Origin: Allobosea sp. BK604
Lineage (GTDB): Bacteria; Pseudomonadota; Alphaproteobacteria; Rhizobiales; Beijerinckiaceae
Direction of reading: 5' to 3'
Length of the DNA: 64,000 bases
Assembly: GCF_004341515.1 (NCBI RefSeq)
Contig: NZ_SLZF01000014.1
Location: 62,001 to 126,000 of the forward strand
Shown here: piece after piece, positions 42,824-50,913 of the stretch
How the letters are laid out: the number at the start of each line of letters is the position of its first letter
Numbering within the stretch: the first letter of the stretch is position 1
Made by a program: the position numbers and the translations under genes
Notes under the pieces: generated by a model
Databases searched by the model: none
What the model was told of the DNA's origin: nothing
What the model saw: only the letters and a program-made list of their open reading frames with translations

Positions 42824-42869
42824 ATGAAACAGATAATTCATAGCGATCAATATGAAGCATATGTTTCAT
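42824..42869 (-). promoter_or_regulatory. Nested inverted repeats upstream of rpiR
   Basis: ATGAAACA (42824-42831) is inverted as TGTTTCAT (42862-42869), and between them ATTCAT (42836-42841) faces ATGAAG (42852-42857). The GAAA/TTTC dyad style is common for RpiR regulators. The site lies 30 bp upstream of rpiR in an AT-rich patch, fitting an operator and promoter. Confidence 0.55.
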
Positions 42870-42908
42870 GCGGAGCAGTACCAAGACCGGGCGCCCGCAC
42901 GGCGGGCT

Positions 42909-43502
42909 TCAGCGCCGCAGCAGGAGCCCGTCGAGCATCAGATTGAAGGCCTGGATGGCCTTTTGGGAGATTGCCTGCGGATCGGGGGCATTCGCGATCC
43001 ATTGGGCCGCGTATTGCGTCGCGCCGCAGATCAGGCGCGCCGCCGCCTCGGCATCGATGCGGGCCACGGTGCCGACCTCGATGAGCTTCTCCAGGCTCTC
43101 GGTCATCGAGCGGATGCACTCGCTTTGCGACGGCCAATGCCAGGGATCGCCGAGGACGGCGGGTCCGTCGCGCAGCACGATGCGCTGGATCTCAGGCTCG
43201 AGCGCCATCTCGATATAGGCGGTGCATTCGTCGCGGAAGCCGGTCCAGGGATCGGGCGCCCGGCCGGAGACAGCGCGCAGGCGCTCGTTCATCTCGCCGT
43301 CGATCTCGGCGATCACCGCCCCGAGCAGCCCCTTCTTGTCGCCGAAATGATGGTAGAGCGCGCCCCGCGTCAGGCCGACCGAGGCGGTGAGGTCGTCCAT
43401 CGAGGTCGCGGCATAGCCGACCGTGCCGAAATCCGACCGCGCCGCGGCGATCAGCTTGGCGCGGGTCTCCGCGATCATGTCCTTGCGTGGCCTGCGCGCC
43501 AT
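42909..43502 (-). CDS. TetR-family transcriptional regulator
   Basis: 197 residues. HTH: KLIAAARSDFGTVGYAATSMDDLTASVGLTRGALYHHFGDKKGLLGAVI (~15-63), followed by a helical ligand domain with TetR_C-type sequence. It is divergent from an MFS transporter gene, with three near-identical palindromes in the 113-bp gap, the standard arrangement of a repressor of an efflux pump. Inducer unknown. Confidence 0.93.
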   Translation of the reverse strand: MARRPRKDMIAETRAKLIAAARSDFGTVGYAATSMDDLTASVGLTRGALYHHFGDKKGLLGAVIAEIDGEMNERLRAVSGRAPDPWTGFRDECTAYIEMALEPEIQRIVLRDGPAVLGDPWHWPSQSECIRSMTESLEKLIEVGTVARIDAEAAARLICGATQYAAQWIANAPDPQAISQKAIQAFNLMLDGLLLRR

Positions 43503-43516
43503 TCATGTCCCTTTCG

Positions 43517-43584
43517 CATACGTCTCGTATGTTAATTGACATACGCAGCGTATGCAATTATTCGAGTCACATACGCCTCGTATG
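43517..43584. promoter_or_regulatory. Triple 15-bp palindromic operator, TetR/MFS
   Basis: Three copies of CATACG-NNN-CGTATG: 43517-43531 (TCT core), 43540-43554 (CAG) and 43570-43584 (CCT), with centres 23 and 30 bp apart. TTGACA (43536-43541) overlaps the second copy and is followed after 17 nt by TATTCG, a candidate promoter for the MFS gene. On the - strand TTGCAT-N17-TAACAT could serve tetR. Repression of both genes by the TetR protein is inferred. Confidence 0.85.
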
Positions 43585-43615
43585 TAAATGGCGTTTCGAT
43601 GTGACGGAGACGTCC

Positions 43616-44824
43616 ATGCCCAACCCTTATCGTGAGATTTTCCGGGCCCCCGGCTCGATCGGCTTTTCCGCTGCGGGTTTCGTCGCCCGGCTGCCGTTCT
43701 CGATGGTGACGATCGGCATCGTCACCATGCTGTCGCAGGCGCGCGGCGAGTACGCGCTCGCCGGCGGCGTCGCCGCCACCTTCGCGCTGGCCAATGCGCT
43801 GATCGCACCGCAGATTTCCCGCCTGGTCGATCGCTACGGCCAGGGCCGTGTGCTGATCCCGACGACGCTGGCAACGCTCGTCGCGCTCGCCGGACTGATC
43901 CTGGCGACGCGCCTCCAGGCGCCGGCCTGGGTGCTCTTCCTCTTTGCCGGCCTCGCCGGGCTGACGCCGAGCATGATGGCGATGGTGCGGGCTCGCTGGA
44001 CCGAGCTCTACCGCGATACGCCGCAACTGCGCACCGCCTTCGCCTTCGAGTCGGTGGTCGACGAGGTCATCTTCATGATCGGCCCGGTGGTCGCCATCGG
44101 CCTCAGTGTCGCCTGGTTTCCGGAGGCGGGGCCGCTCGCCGCGGCCATCCTGCTCGCGGTCGGCATGGCGCTCTTCGTCTCGCAACGCGCCACCGAGCCG
44201 CCGGTGCACTCGCAGGAGGAGGTCGGCGGCCGGTCGGTGATCCGTCTCGGTGCGGTGCAGGTCATCGCGCTGCTGATGGTCGCGCTCGGCGCGGTCTTCG
44301 GCACGGCCGAGGTGGCGGCTGTCGCCTTCGCCGAGGCGCAGGGTAGCAAGGCCTCCGCCAGCCTCGTGCTCGCCGCCTATGCCGCGGGTTCGCTGATCAC
44401 TGGCCTCGTCTTCGGCGCGCTGCAGCCTGGCATGCGGCTCGCCAATCAGCTCCTGCTCGCCATTGCCCTGGCGGCGGCAACGACCTTGCCGCTCCTGGTG
44501 GTCGGCTCGCTCTGGTCGCTCGGCGCGGTGCTCTTCGTCGCCGGCGCCTCGATCTCGCCGACCATCATCGTCGCCATGGCGTTGATCGAGCGGCATGTCC
44601 CGGCCGCCAAGCTCACCGAGGGCATCACCTGGGTGATGACCGGGATGGGCATCGGCATGGCGGCGGGCTCGGCCGTCTCGGGCTGGCTGATCGACCTTTA
44701 TGGCGCGAGCAGCGGCTTCTGGGTCTCCATCGCCGGCGGCTTCACCGCGCTGCTGATCGTCGGCATCGGCTTCTGCGTGCTGGTCGAACCGAGCCCGGAG
44801 CAGCGGCAGCCGGCCTTGGCCTGA
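43616..44824 (+). CDS. MFS transporter (efflux pump-like)
   Basis: 402 residues, 12 hydrophobic segments. Begins MPNPYREIFRAPGSIGFSAAGFVARLPFSMVTIGIVTMLSQ, with ISRLVDRYGQGRVLIPTTL as the loop 2-3 motif and GITWVMTGMGIGMAAGSAVSGWLIDLYG in the second half. ATG 43616 follows GGAGA; the frame is open further upstream, but that part covers the operators. Regulated by the adjacent TetR. Substrate unknown. Confidence 0.92.
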   Translation: MPNPYREIFRAPGSIGFSAAGFVARLPFSMVTIGIVTMLSQARGEYALAGGVAATFALANALIAPQISRLVDRYGQGRVLIPTTLATLVALAGLILATRLQAPAWVLFLFAGLAGLTPSMMAMVRARWTELYRDTPQLRTAFAFESVVDEVIFMIGPVVAIGLSVAWFPEAGPLAAAILLAVGMALFVSQRATEPPVHSQEEVGGRSVIRLGAVQVIALLMVALGAVFGTAEVAAVAFAEAQGSKASASLVLAAYAAGSLITGLVFGALQPGMRLANQLLLAIALAAATTLPLLVVGSLWSLGAVLFVAGASISPTIIVAMALIERHVPAAKLTEGITWVMTGMGIGMAAGSAVSGWLIDLYGASSGFWVSIAGGFTALLIVGIGFCVLVEPSPEQRQPALA

Positions 44825-44831
44825 CGTCCCG

Positions 44832-44863
44832 GAGAATGGCCGGCGGAGACGCCGGCCATTCTC
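44832..44863. terminator. Bidirectional terminator between MFS and LOG genes
   Basis: GAGAATGGCCGGCG and CGCCGGCCATTCTC are a perfect 14-bp stem around GAGA. It lies between two convergent genes and overlaps the LOG stop codon by 2 bp. Confidence 0.75.
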
Positions 44864-45626
44864 ATGTCTGCATGCTGTCCGCCGCGGCCGGGCGAACCCA
44901 GCGCTCGCCGGCGCGTTCGACGATGCAGTCATAGGCCGCCTCCGGCGAATCCACGTAGTGGAACAGGGCGAGATCCTCGGGCCGGATGAAGCCGGCCTCC
45001 TTCATCACGTCGAGATGGAGCAGGCCCTGCCAATAAGCCTTTCCGTAGAGCACGACCGGCACCTGTTCCATCTTGCCGGTCTGGATCAGGGTCATGATCT
45101 CGAACATCTCGTCGAGCGTGCCAAAACCGCCCGGGAACACGACCAGCGCCGCCGCCCGCATCGCCAGGTGCATCTTGCGCATCGCGAAATAGTGGAAGCG
45201 GAAGGTCAGGTCCGGCGTCGACCAGGCATTGGGATCCTGCTCGTGCGGCAAGGTGATGTTGAAGCCGATCGTGACGGCGCCGGCTTCCGTCGCGCCGCGA
45301 TTGGCCGCCTCCATGATGCCCGGCCCGCCGCCGGTGGCGATGACATGATGATGTCCGGCATCGCCGGGCGTGAGCGCGCCGCCGCGCTCCGAGGCGACGC
45401 GCCCGAATTGCCTGGCGGCCTCGTACCAGGGGTCGCCCTCGCGCACGCGCGCCGAGCCGAAGACGACGATGGTCGAGACGATGCCGCGTGCACGCAGCAC
45501 ATCCTCCGCCTTCTGGTATTCGAGCATGAAGCGGGCGCCGCGCGTCGAGTCGCCGAGGATGAAGTCGGAATCGAGCGCCGCCAGCCGGTAGGAAGGCGAG
45601 TTCTTCTGGGGCGAGTTGTCACGCAT
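44862..45626 (-). CDS. LOG-family (TIGR00730) nucleoside monophosphate phosphoribohydrolase-like protein
   Basis: 254 residues with a Rossmann-like fold. The family hallmarks are TIVVFGSARV at the N-terminus, ATGGGPGIMEAANRGA and VVFPGGFGTLDEMFEIMTLIQT (PGGxGTxxE). ATG 45626 is used because the protein then starts MRDNSPQKNSP before the conserved RLAALDSDF region. Members release free cytokinin-type bases from their ribotides; whether this one does is not known. Confidence 0.9.
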   Translation of the reverse strand: MRDNSPQKNSPSYRLAALDSDFILGDSTRGARFMLEYQKAEDVLRARGIVSTIVVFGSARVREGDPWYEAARQFGRVASERGGALTPGDAGHHHVIATGGGPGIMEAANRGATEAGAVTIGFNITLPHEQDPNAWSTPDLTFRFHYFAMRKMHLAMRAAALVVFPGGFGTLDEMFEIMTLIQTGKMEQVPVVLYGKAYWQGLLHLDVMKEAGFIRPEDLALFHYVDSPEAAYDCIVERAGERWVRPAAADSMQT

Positions 45627-45842
45627 AGGCCTTGCTCTCCGTCGTCGCGCCTCTGATAGCCGGATCAACAGCTCCTTGTCGCCTCGCGCCTGCTTTGAGA
45701 CGAGATTGTCACGATATTCGGCTCAACAGGTTGATCGGGCGGAATCGTCCCGCCCGTAATGCTTTGCCAGCGAGATTGCCGCGCGCCCGATCGCTTCACG
45801 TCGGCTCGACTTGAAGGAAATCGGCCTCGCAGCAAGGATTTG

Positions 45843-45893
45843 GAGCCCGATGTCGTCCGAAAACCACTGCGCACTTTTCGGCATCAGGCTCTA
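45843..45893. repeat. Palindromic repeat upstream of pheS
   Basis: GAGCCcgATG ... CCGAAAA and TTTTCGG-CAT-CAGGCTC are inverted around CCACTGCGCAC. This hairpin type (CCGAAAA/TTTTCGG with GAGC ends) is a dispersed element in Rhizobiales. The 320-bp gap between the LOG and pheS genes holds nothing else recognised except promoter-type AT-rich sequence near 45700-45740. Confidence 0.6.
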
Positions 45894-45947
45894 GCAACTG
45901 CGCCGACGACACCCTAGAAGATGCCTCGCAATCGGACCGGACCAGGC

Positions 45948-47030
45948 ATGAACGAGATCGATACCCTCAGCGACAAGCTCCTTGGCGAGATCGCGGCGGC
46001 ACAGGACGAACCGGCTCTGGAGCAGCTGCGCATCGCGGCGCTCGGCAAGTCCGGTTCGGTCTCGGGCCTGCTGAAGACGCTGGGTGCGATGACGCCGGAC
46101 GAGCGCAAGGAGAAAGGCCCGCTGATCAACGGCCTGCGCGACCGCGTCCAGGCCGCGCTGGGCGAGCGCAAGGAGGCGCTTGGCGAAGCGGCGCTCAATG
46201 CCCGCCTCGCCTCCGAGCGCGTCGATATCTCGCTGCCGGTGCGCGAGGGCCCGGAAGCGCGCGGCCGCATCCATCCGATCAGCCAGGTCATCGACGAGAT
46301 CACGGCGATCTTCGGCGACATGGGCTTTGCCATTGCCGAGGGCCCGGATGTCGAGACCGACGATCTCAACTTCACCAAGCTGAACTTCCCGGTCGGCCAT
46401 CCGGCCCGCGAGATGCACGACACCTTCTTCTTCGCGCCCGACGCCAATGGCGAGCGCAAGCTGCTGCGCACCCATACCTCGCCGGTGCAGATCAGGACGA
46501 TGATCTCGCAGGAGCCGCCGATCCGTGTCGTCTGCCCGGGCCGGACCTACCGGATGGATTCCGACCAGACCCATACGCCGATGTTCCATCAGGTCGAGGG
46601 GCTGGTGATCGAGAAGCAGGCCCATTTCGGCCATATGAAATGGGTGCTGGAGGAGTTCTGCAAGGCGTTCTTCGAGGTCGAGGGCGTCAAGATGCGCTTC
46701 CGGCCGTCCTTCTTCCCCTTCACCGAACCCTCGGCCGAGGTCGACATCCAGTGCTCGCGCAAGGGCGGCGAGATCCGCTTCGGCGAGGGCGAGGACTGGT
46801 TGGAGATCCTGGGCTGCGGCATGGTCCACCCGAACGTGCTGCGCAATTGCGGGCTCGATCCCGATGTCTACCAGGGCTTCGCCTGGGGCATGGGCATCGA
46901 CCGCATCGCCATGCTGAAATACGGCATGCCGGACCTGCGCCCCTTCTTCGAGGCCGATATCCGCTGGCTCTCGCATTACGGCTTCCGGCCGCTCGACCTG
47001 CCGACCTTGGCGGGCGGTCTGACTTCATGA
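45948..47030 (+). CDS. pheS: Phenylalanyl-tRNA synthetase alpha subunit
   Basis: 360 residues, class II synthetase catalytic subunit. Motif 2 region PIRVVCPGRTYRMDSDQTHTPMFHQVEGLVI, motif 3 VYQGFAWGMGIDRIAMLKYG, and RFRPSFFPFTEPSAEVDI are all present; an N-terminal coiled-coil arm contacts tRNA. ATG 45948 (MNEIDTLSDKL) matches the family start better than ATG 45921. It is separated from rplT by 7 kb and from pheT by a glycosyltransferase gene. Confidence 0.97.
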   Translation: MNEIDTLSDKLLGEIAAAQDEPALEQLRIAALGKSGSVSGLLKTLGAMTPDERKEKGPLINGLRDRVQAALGERKEALGEAALNARLASERVDISLPVREGPEARGRIHPISQVIDEITAIFGDMGFAIAEGPDVETDDLNFTKLNFPVGHPAREMHDTFFFAPDANGERKLLRTHTSPVQIRTMISQEPPIRVVCPGRTYRMDSDQTHTPMFHQVEGLVIEKQAHFGHMKWVLEEFCKAFFEVEGVKMRFRPSFFPFTEPSAEVDIQCSRKGGEIRFGEGEDWLEILGCGMVHPNVLRNCGLDPDVYQGFAWGMGIDRIAMLKYGMPDLRPFFEADIRWLSHYGFRPLDLPTLAGGLTS

Positions 47031-47060
47031 CGGGCTGATCGGCAGGCGCAGGAGGGCAGG

Positions 47061-48248
47061 ATGAGCGCGGCGGAATGGGCAGGTTCGCTTGCGGCCTTCA
47101 TGGTCGTGATGAATCTCGTCTGTCTGGCCATCACCTATTGGCGCCTGCGCCGCCCGCAGAGGGGCTCGGCCCTGCTCGATCGATTGCCGCCGGTCACGAT
47201 CGTGCGCCCGGTGCGCGGCATCGAGGCTTTCAGCCGCGAAACCCTGAGCTCGGGCCTGAGGCTCGACTATCCGCACTGCCAGACGATCATCTGCGTCGCC
47301 GACGCGCATGATCCGATCGTACCGCTGGTCAATGAGCTGATCGCCGAGTTCGGCGCCCGGAAGCTGCGTCTGATCGTCGGCGACGTCGCGGTCAGCGCCA
47401 ATCCCAAGCTCAATAACTGCGTCAAGGGCTGGGATGCGGCCGAGACCGAATGGGTCATTCTCGCCGATTCCAACGTTTTGATGCCGAAGGACTATATCCA
47501 GCGGCTGATGGCCTCCTGGCGGCCCGATTCCGGGCTGGTCTGCTCGACGCCGGTCGGCTCGCGGCCCGACGGCTTCTTCGCCGAGATCGAATGCGCCTTC
47601 CTCAATACCTTCCAGGCGCGCTGGCAATATGCCGGCGAGGCGCTCGGCTTCGGCTTCGCCCAAGGCAAGTCGATGCTCTGGAACAAGCCCTTCCTCGACG
47701 CCAATGGCGGCATTGCCGCTCTTGCCGCCGAGATCGCCGAGGATGCGGCGGCGACCAAGCTGGTGCGCAAGGCCGGCAAGCATGTCCATCTCGTCGGCCA
47801 GCCCTTCGAGCAGCCGCTCGGCACGCGCAGCCTCTACGACGTTGTCCAGCGCCAGTTCCGCTGGGCGCGGCTGCGCCGGGTCACCTTCCTGCCCTTCTTC
47901 CTGCCGGAGATCCTGTCCGGGCCGCTGATCCCCTGCATCCTCGCGGGCTTCGCCGCCGCGGCCTTCGGCTTCACGGCCTGGCAGGCGGTCGGCCTCGTGC
48001 TGCTGCATTGGTATGTCGGCGAGATGCTGCTCGCCCATGGCGTCGGCTGGTTCATCTCCTGGCGCTTTCCCTTCGCGCTGCTGGCGCGCGACATCCTCTT
48101 TCCCGGCATCTGGGCCTATGCCTTCGTCGCCGGCGAGGTGAGCTGGCGCGGCAATGAAATGAAGATCAAGACGGATGGCGAGGACGAGCTCAACGATGCC
48201 GTCCCGACTCTGTCCCCTGTCAATCTGAGAAGCGACGGACGGTCATGA
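47061..48248 (+). CDS. GT21-type (ceramide glucosyltransferase-like) membrane glycosyltransferase
   Basis: 395 residues. N-terminal TM (LAAFMVVMNLVCLAITYW), a GT-A catalytic domain with PPVTIVRPVRGIEAFSRETL, VSANPKLNNCVKGW, WVILADSNVLMPKDYI (metal/sugar site) and the QRQFRWARLRR (Q/RxxRW) motif, then three to four C-terminal TM helices. Related rhizobial enzymes glycosylate diacylglycerol or ceramide. It sits between pheS (30 bp upstream) and pheT, and overlaps pheT by 4 bp (ATGA), so it is expressed with the synthetase. Confidence 0.87.
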   Translation: MSAAEWAGSLAAFMVVMNLVCLAITYWRLRRPQRGSALLDRLPPVTIVRPVRGIEAFSRETLSSGLRLDYPHCQTIICVADAHDPIVPLVNELIAEFGARKLRLIVGDVAVSANPKLNNCVKGWDAAETEWVILADSNVLMPKDYIQRLMASWRPDSGLVCSTPVGSRPDGFFAEIECAFLNTFQARWQYAGEALGFGFAQGKSMLWNKPFLDANGGIAALAAEIAEDAAATKLVRKAGKHVHLVGQPFEQPLGTRSLYDVVQRQFRWARLRRVTFLPFFLPEILSGPLIPCILAGFAAAAFGFTAWQAVGLVLLHWYVGEMLLAHGVGWFISWRFPFALLARDILFPGIWAYAFVAGEVSWRGNEMKIKTDGEDELNDAVPTLSPVNLRSDGRS

Positions 48249-50668
48249 AGTTCACTTTGTCCTGGTTGAAGGACCATCTCGATACCTCCGAGACGCTCGA
48301 CACCATCACCGAGGCCCTGACGCGCGTCGGGCTCGAGGTCGAGGATGTCGAGGACAAGGCCAAGGCGCTCTCGGCCTTCACCATCGCCTATGTCGTCGAG
48401 GCGAAGCAGCACCCGAATGCCGATCGCCTGCGCGTCTGCCTGGTCGATACCGGCTCGGGCGAGCCCGTGCAGGTCGTCTGCGGCGCGCCCAATGCCCGCA
48501 CCGGCATGAAGGGCGTCTTCTCGCCGCCGGGCAGCTACATCCCCGGCAAGGACATCACGCTCGGCAAGGGTGTGATCCGCGGCGTCGAGTCGAACGGCAT
48601 GCTGGTCTCGGAAGCCGAGCTTCAGCTCTCCGACGATCATGACGGCATCATCGACCTGCCTGAGGATGCCCCGGTCGGCATGTCCTATGCCGTCTATGCC
48701 GGGCTCGACGACGCCACGATCGAGATCGCGGTCACGCCGAACCGCGCCGATGCGCTCGGCATTGCCGGCGTGGCGCGCGACCTCGCCGCGTCAGGCCTCG
48801 GCAAGCTGAAGACGCCGCAGGTCCAGCCGGTCCGCGGCTCGTTCCCGTGCCCGGTCGACGTCAAGCTCGACTTCGCCGCCGACGACAGGAAGCTCTGCCC
48901 CGCCTTCGCGCTGCGGCTGGTGCGCGGCGTCAAGAACGGGCCCTCGCCGGACTGGCTGCAGGCCCGCCTGCGCGCCATCGGCCTGCGCCCGATCAACGCG
49001 CTGGTCGACATCACAAATTTCATGACCTTCGACCGCAACCGGCCGCTGCACGTCTTCGACGCCGCGAAGGTCAAGGGCGATCTCACCGTGCGCCGCGCCA
49101 AGGCCGGTGAGCAGATCCTGGCGCTCGACGGCAAGACCTACACGCTGACCGACGAGCAGGTCGTGATCGCCGATGCCGAGGGCGTCGAGTCGCTCGCCGG
49201 CATCATGGGCGGCGAGCATTCCGGCTGCGACGAGAACACCGTCGACGTGCTCGTCGAGAGCGCGCTCTGGGACCCGCTCAACATTGCCCGTTCCGGCCGC
49301 GCGCTCGGCATCAACTCGGACGCGCGCTACCGTTTCGAGCGCGGCGTCGACCCCGATTTCTGCAAGCCGGGCCTCGATCTCGCCACCGCGATGATCCTCG
49401 ATCTCTGCGGCGGCGAGGCCTCCGAGATGGTCTTCGCCGGCGAGATCCCCGAGTCCAAGGGCGCCATCGACTTCCCGTGGTCGGAGGTCAAGCGCCTCAC
49501 CGGGCTGGAGCTGCCGCAGGTCGAGATGAAGCTGGCGCTGACCTCGCTCGGCTTCCACGTCTCGGGCGCGGGCGAGCGCGTCAAGGTCGCGGCGCCGTCC
49601 TGGCGCGGCGATGTCGAAGGCAAGGCCGATCTGGTCGAGGAGATCCTGCGCATCGCCGGGCTCGACCGCGTCGAGCCGACGCCGCTGCCGCGCATCAAGG
49701 ACGAGGTGATCAAGCCGGTCCTGACCGTGCTGCAGAAGCGCACCCGCGCCGCCAAGCGCCTGCTTGCCAGCCGTGGCCTGGTCGAGGCCGTGACCTGGTC
49801 CTTCATCTCGCGCGATGCGGCCAGGCTTTTCGGCGGCGGCTCGCCCAAGCTCGCGCTCGCCAATCCGATCGCGGCCGATCTCTCGGATATGCGGCCCTCG
49901 CTGCTGCCGGGGCTGATCCGCTCGGCCCAGGCCAATGCCGATCGCGGCTTCGGCGATGTCGCGCTGTTCGAGGTCGGGCAGGTCTTCCAGAGCGACGAGC
50001 CGGAGGGCCAGCTCATCGCCGCCGCCGGCCTGCGCCGCGGCAGCGCCCGGCTCGACGGCGTCGGCCGCCATTGGGACGGCGCGGCCAAGCCGGTCGACGT
50101 CTTCGATGCCAAGGCCGATCTGATGGCGCTGCTCTCCGGCCTCGGCATCCCCGTCGGCGGCCTGCAGACCGTGGCCGGCGGCCCGGCCTGGGCCCATCCC
50201 GGCCGCTCGGCGACGCTGCAATTTGGCCCGAAGGGCGTGGTCGGTGCCTTCGGCGAGGTCCACCCGAAGGTGCTGAAGGCGCTCGACGTCAAGGGACCGC
50301 TCGTCGCCTTCGAGATCCATCTCGATGCACTGCCGCCGCCCAAGTACAAGCCGACCAAGGTCAAGCCGAAGCTCGTCCTGTCCGGCTTCCAGCCGGTGAC
50401 GCGCGATTTCGCCTTCATCGTCGACGGCAAGGTCGCGGCCGGCGACATGCAGAAGACGGCGCAGAATGCCGACCGCAACCTGATCTCCGACGTCTCGGTC
50501 TTCGACCTCTATGAGGGCCCGGGTGTCGAGGCCGGCAAGAAGTCGATCGCGCTCGCGGTCACGCTCCAGCCGGTCGAGAAGACCCTGACCGATGCCGAGA
50601 TCGAGGCGGTCGGCGCCAAGATCGTGGCCGAGATGGCCAAGCGCTACGGCGCCGCGCTCAGGGGCTGA
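48245..50668 (+). CDS. pheT: Phenylalanyl-tRNA synthetase beta subunit
   Basis: 807 residues. Order: N-terminal MKFTLSWLKDHLDT, tRNA-binding EMAP-like domain (~40-150), B3/4 editing domain (~205-370; PINALVDITNFMTFDRNRPLHVFDAAKV), B5 (~400-470), the catalytic-like core and the C-terminal anticodon-binding FDX-ACB domain (SGFQPVTRDFAFIVDGKVAAGD to the end). It completes the alpha2beta2 enzyme. Its ATG overlaps the glycosyltransferase stop, so translation is probably coupled to that gene rather than to pheS. Confidence 0.97.
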   Translation: MKFTLSWLKDHLDTSETLDTITEALTRVGLEVEDVEDKAKALSAFTIAYVVEAKQHPNADRLRVCLVDTGSGEPVQVVCGAPNARTGMKGVFSPPGSYIPGKDITLGKGVIRGVESNGMLVSEAELQLSDDHDGIIDLPEDAPVGMSYAVYAGLDDATIEIAVTPNRADALGIAGVARDLAASGLGKLKTPQVQPVRGSFPCPVDVKLDFAADDRKLCPAFALRLVRGVKNGPSPDWLQARLRAIGLRPINALVDITNFMTFDRNRPLHVFDAAKVKGDLTVRRAKAGEQILALDGKTYTLTDEQVVIADAEGVESLAGIMGGEHSGCDENTVDVLVESALWDPLNIARSGRALGINSDARYRFERGVDPDFCKPGLDLATAMILDLCGGEASEMVFAGEIPESKGAIDFPWSEVKRLTGLELPQVEMKLALTSLGFHVSGAGERVKVAAPSWRGDVEGKADLVEEILRIAGLDRVEPTPLPRIKDEVIKPVLTVLQKRTRAAKRLLASRGLVEAVTWSFISRDAARLFGGGSPKLALANPIAADLSDMRPSLLPGLIRSAQANADRGFGDVALFEVGQVFQSDEPEGQLIAAAGLRRGSARLDGVGRHWDGAAKPVDVFDAKADLMALLSGLGIPVGGLQTVAGGPAWAHPGRSATLQFGPKGVVGAFGEVHPKVLKALDVKGPLVAFEIHLDALPPPKYKPTKVKPKLVLSGFQPVTRDFAFIVDGKVAAGDMQKTAQNADRNLISDVSVFDLYEGPGVEAGKKSIALAVTLQPVEKTLTDAEIEAVGAKIVAEMAKRYGAALRG

Positions 50669-50686
50669 GCCGGCCGCCAGCCGCCA

Positions 50687-50795
50687 TGCCCGGGCTCGTC
50701 CCGAGCATCCGCGGCCTGAACACCAGCTTTCACGATTGAAGGCATTGCCGGCCGCCGCAAGGGCGGCCATGACGCGGGCGCTGCTCCCGCGGTGC
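50687..50795. repeat. Palindromic repeat downstream of pheT
   Basis: CATGCCCGGGCTCGTCCCGAGCATCC, followed by GCGGCCTGAACACC, is a hairpin of the class also seen at 6087-6127. After it lies GCCGGCCGCCGCAAGGGCGGCC and GCGGGCGCTGCTCCCGC. The remaining 50800-50913 is AT-rich (GATAACATATTGTGTAATAATC) and probably carries the promoter of the dehalogenase-dehydrogenase pair. Confidence 0.55.
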
Positions 50796-50913
50796 TGGCG
50801 GCTGCGCGCCTGCCGGCCCCGTTATTGATAACATATTGTGTAATAATCCGCGCACGAAATCGCCGATAGATCAGGCTATCGGCTTTAGGATTGTTGCAAT
50901 GCTGCCGTTCTGA

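Noticed and set aside
43517..43584. Triple CATACG-N3-CGTATG array considered as a CRISPR-like repeat
   Set aside because: Only 15 bp, palindromic, with 8- and 15-bp spacers and no cas genes; it is a regulator operator set.
48791..50770. Long - strand frame opposite pheT
   Set aside because: Antisense by-product; pheT is complete on the + strand.
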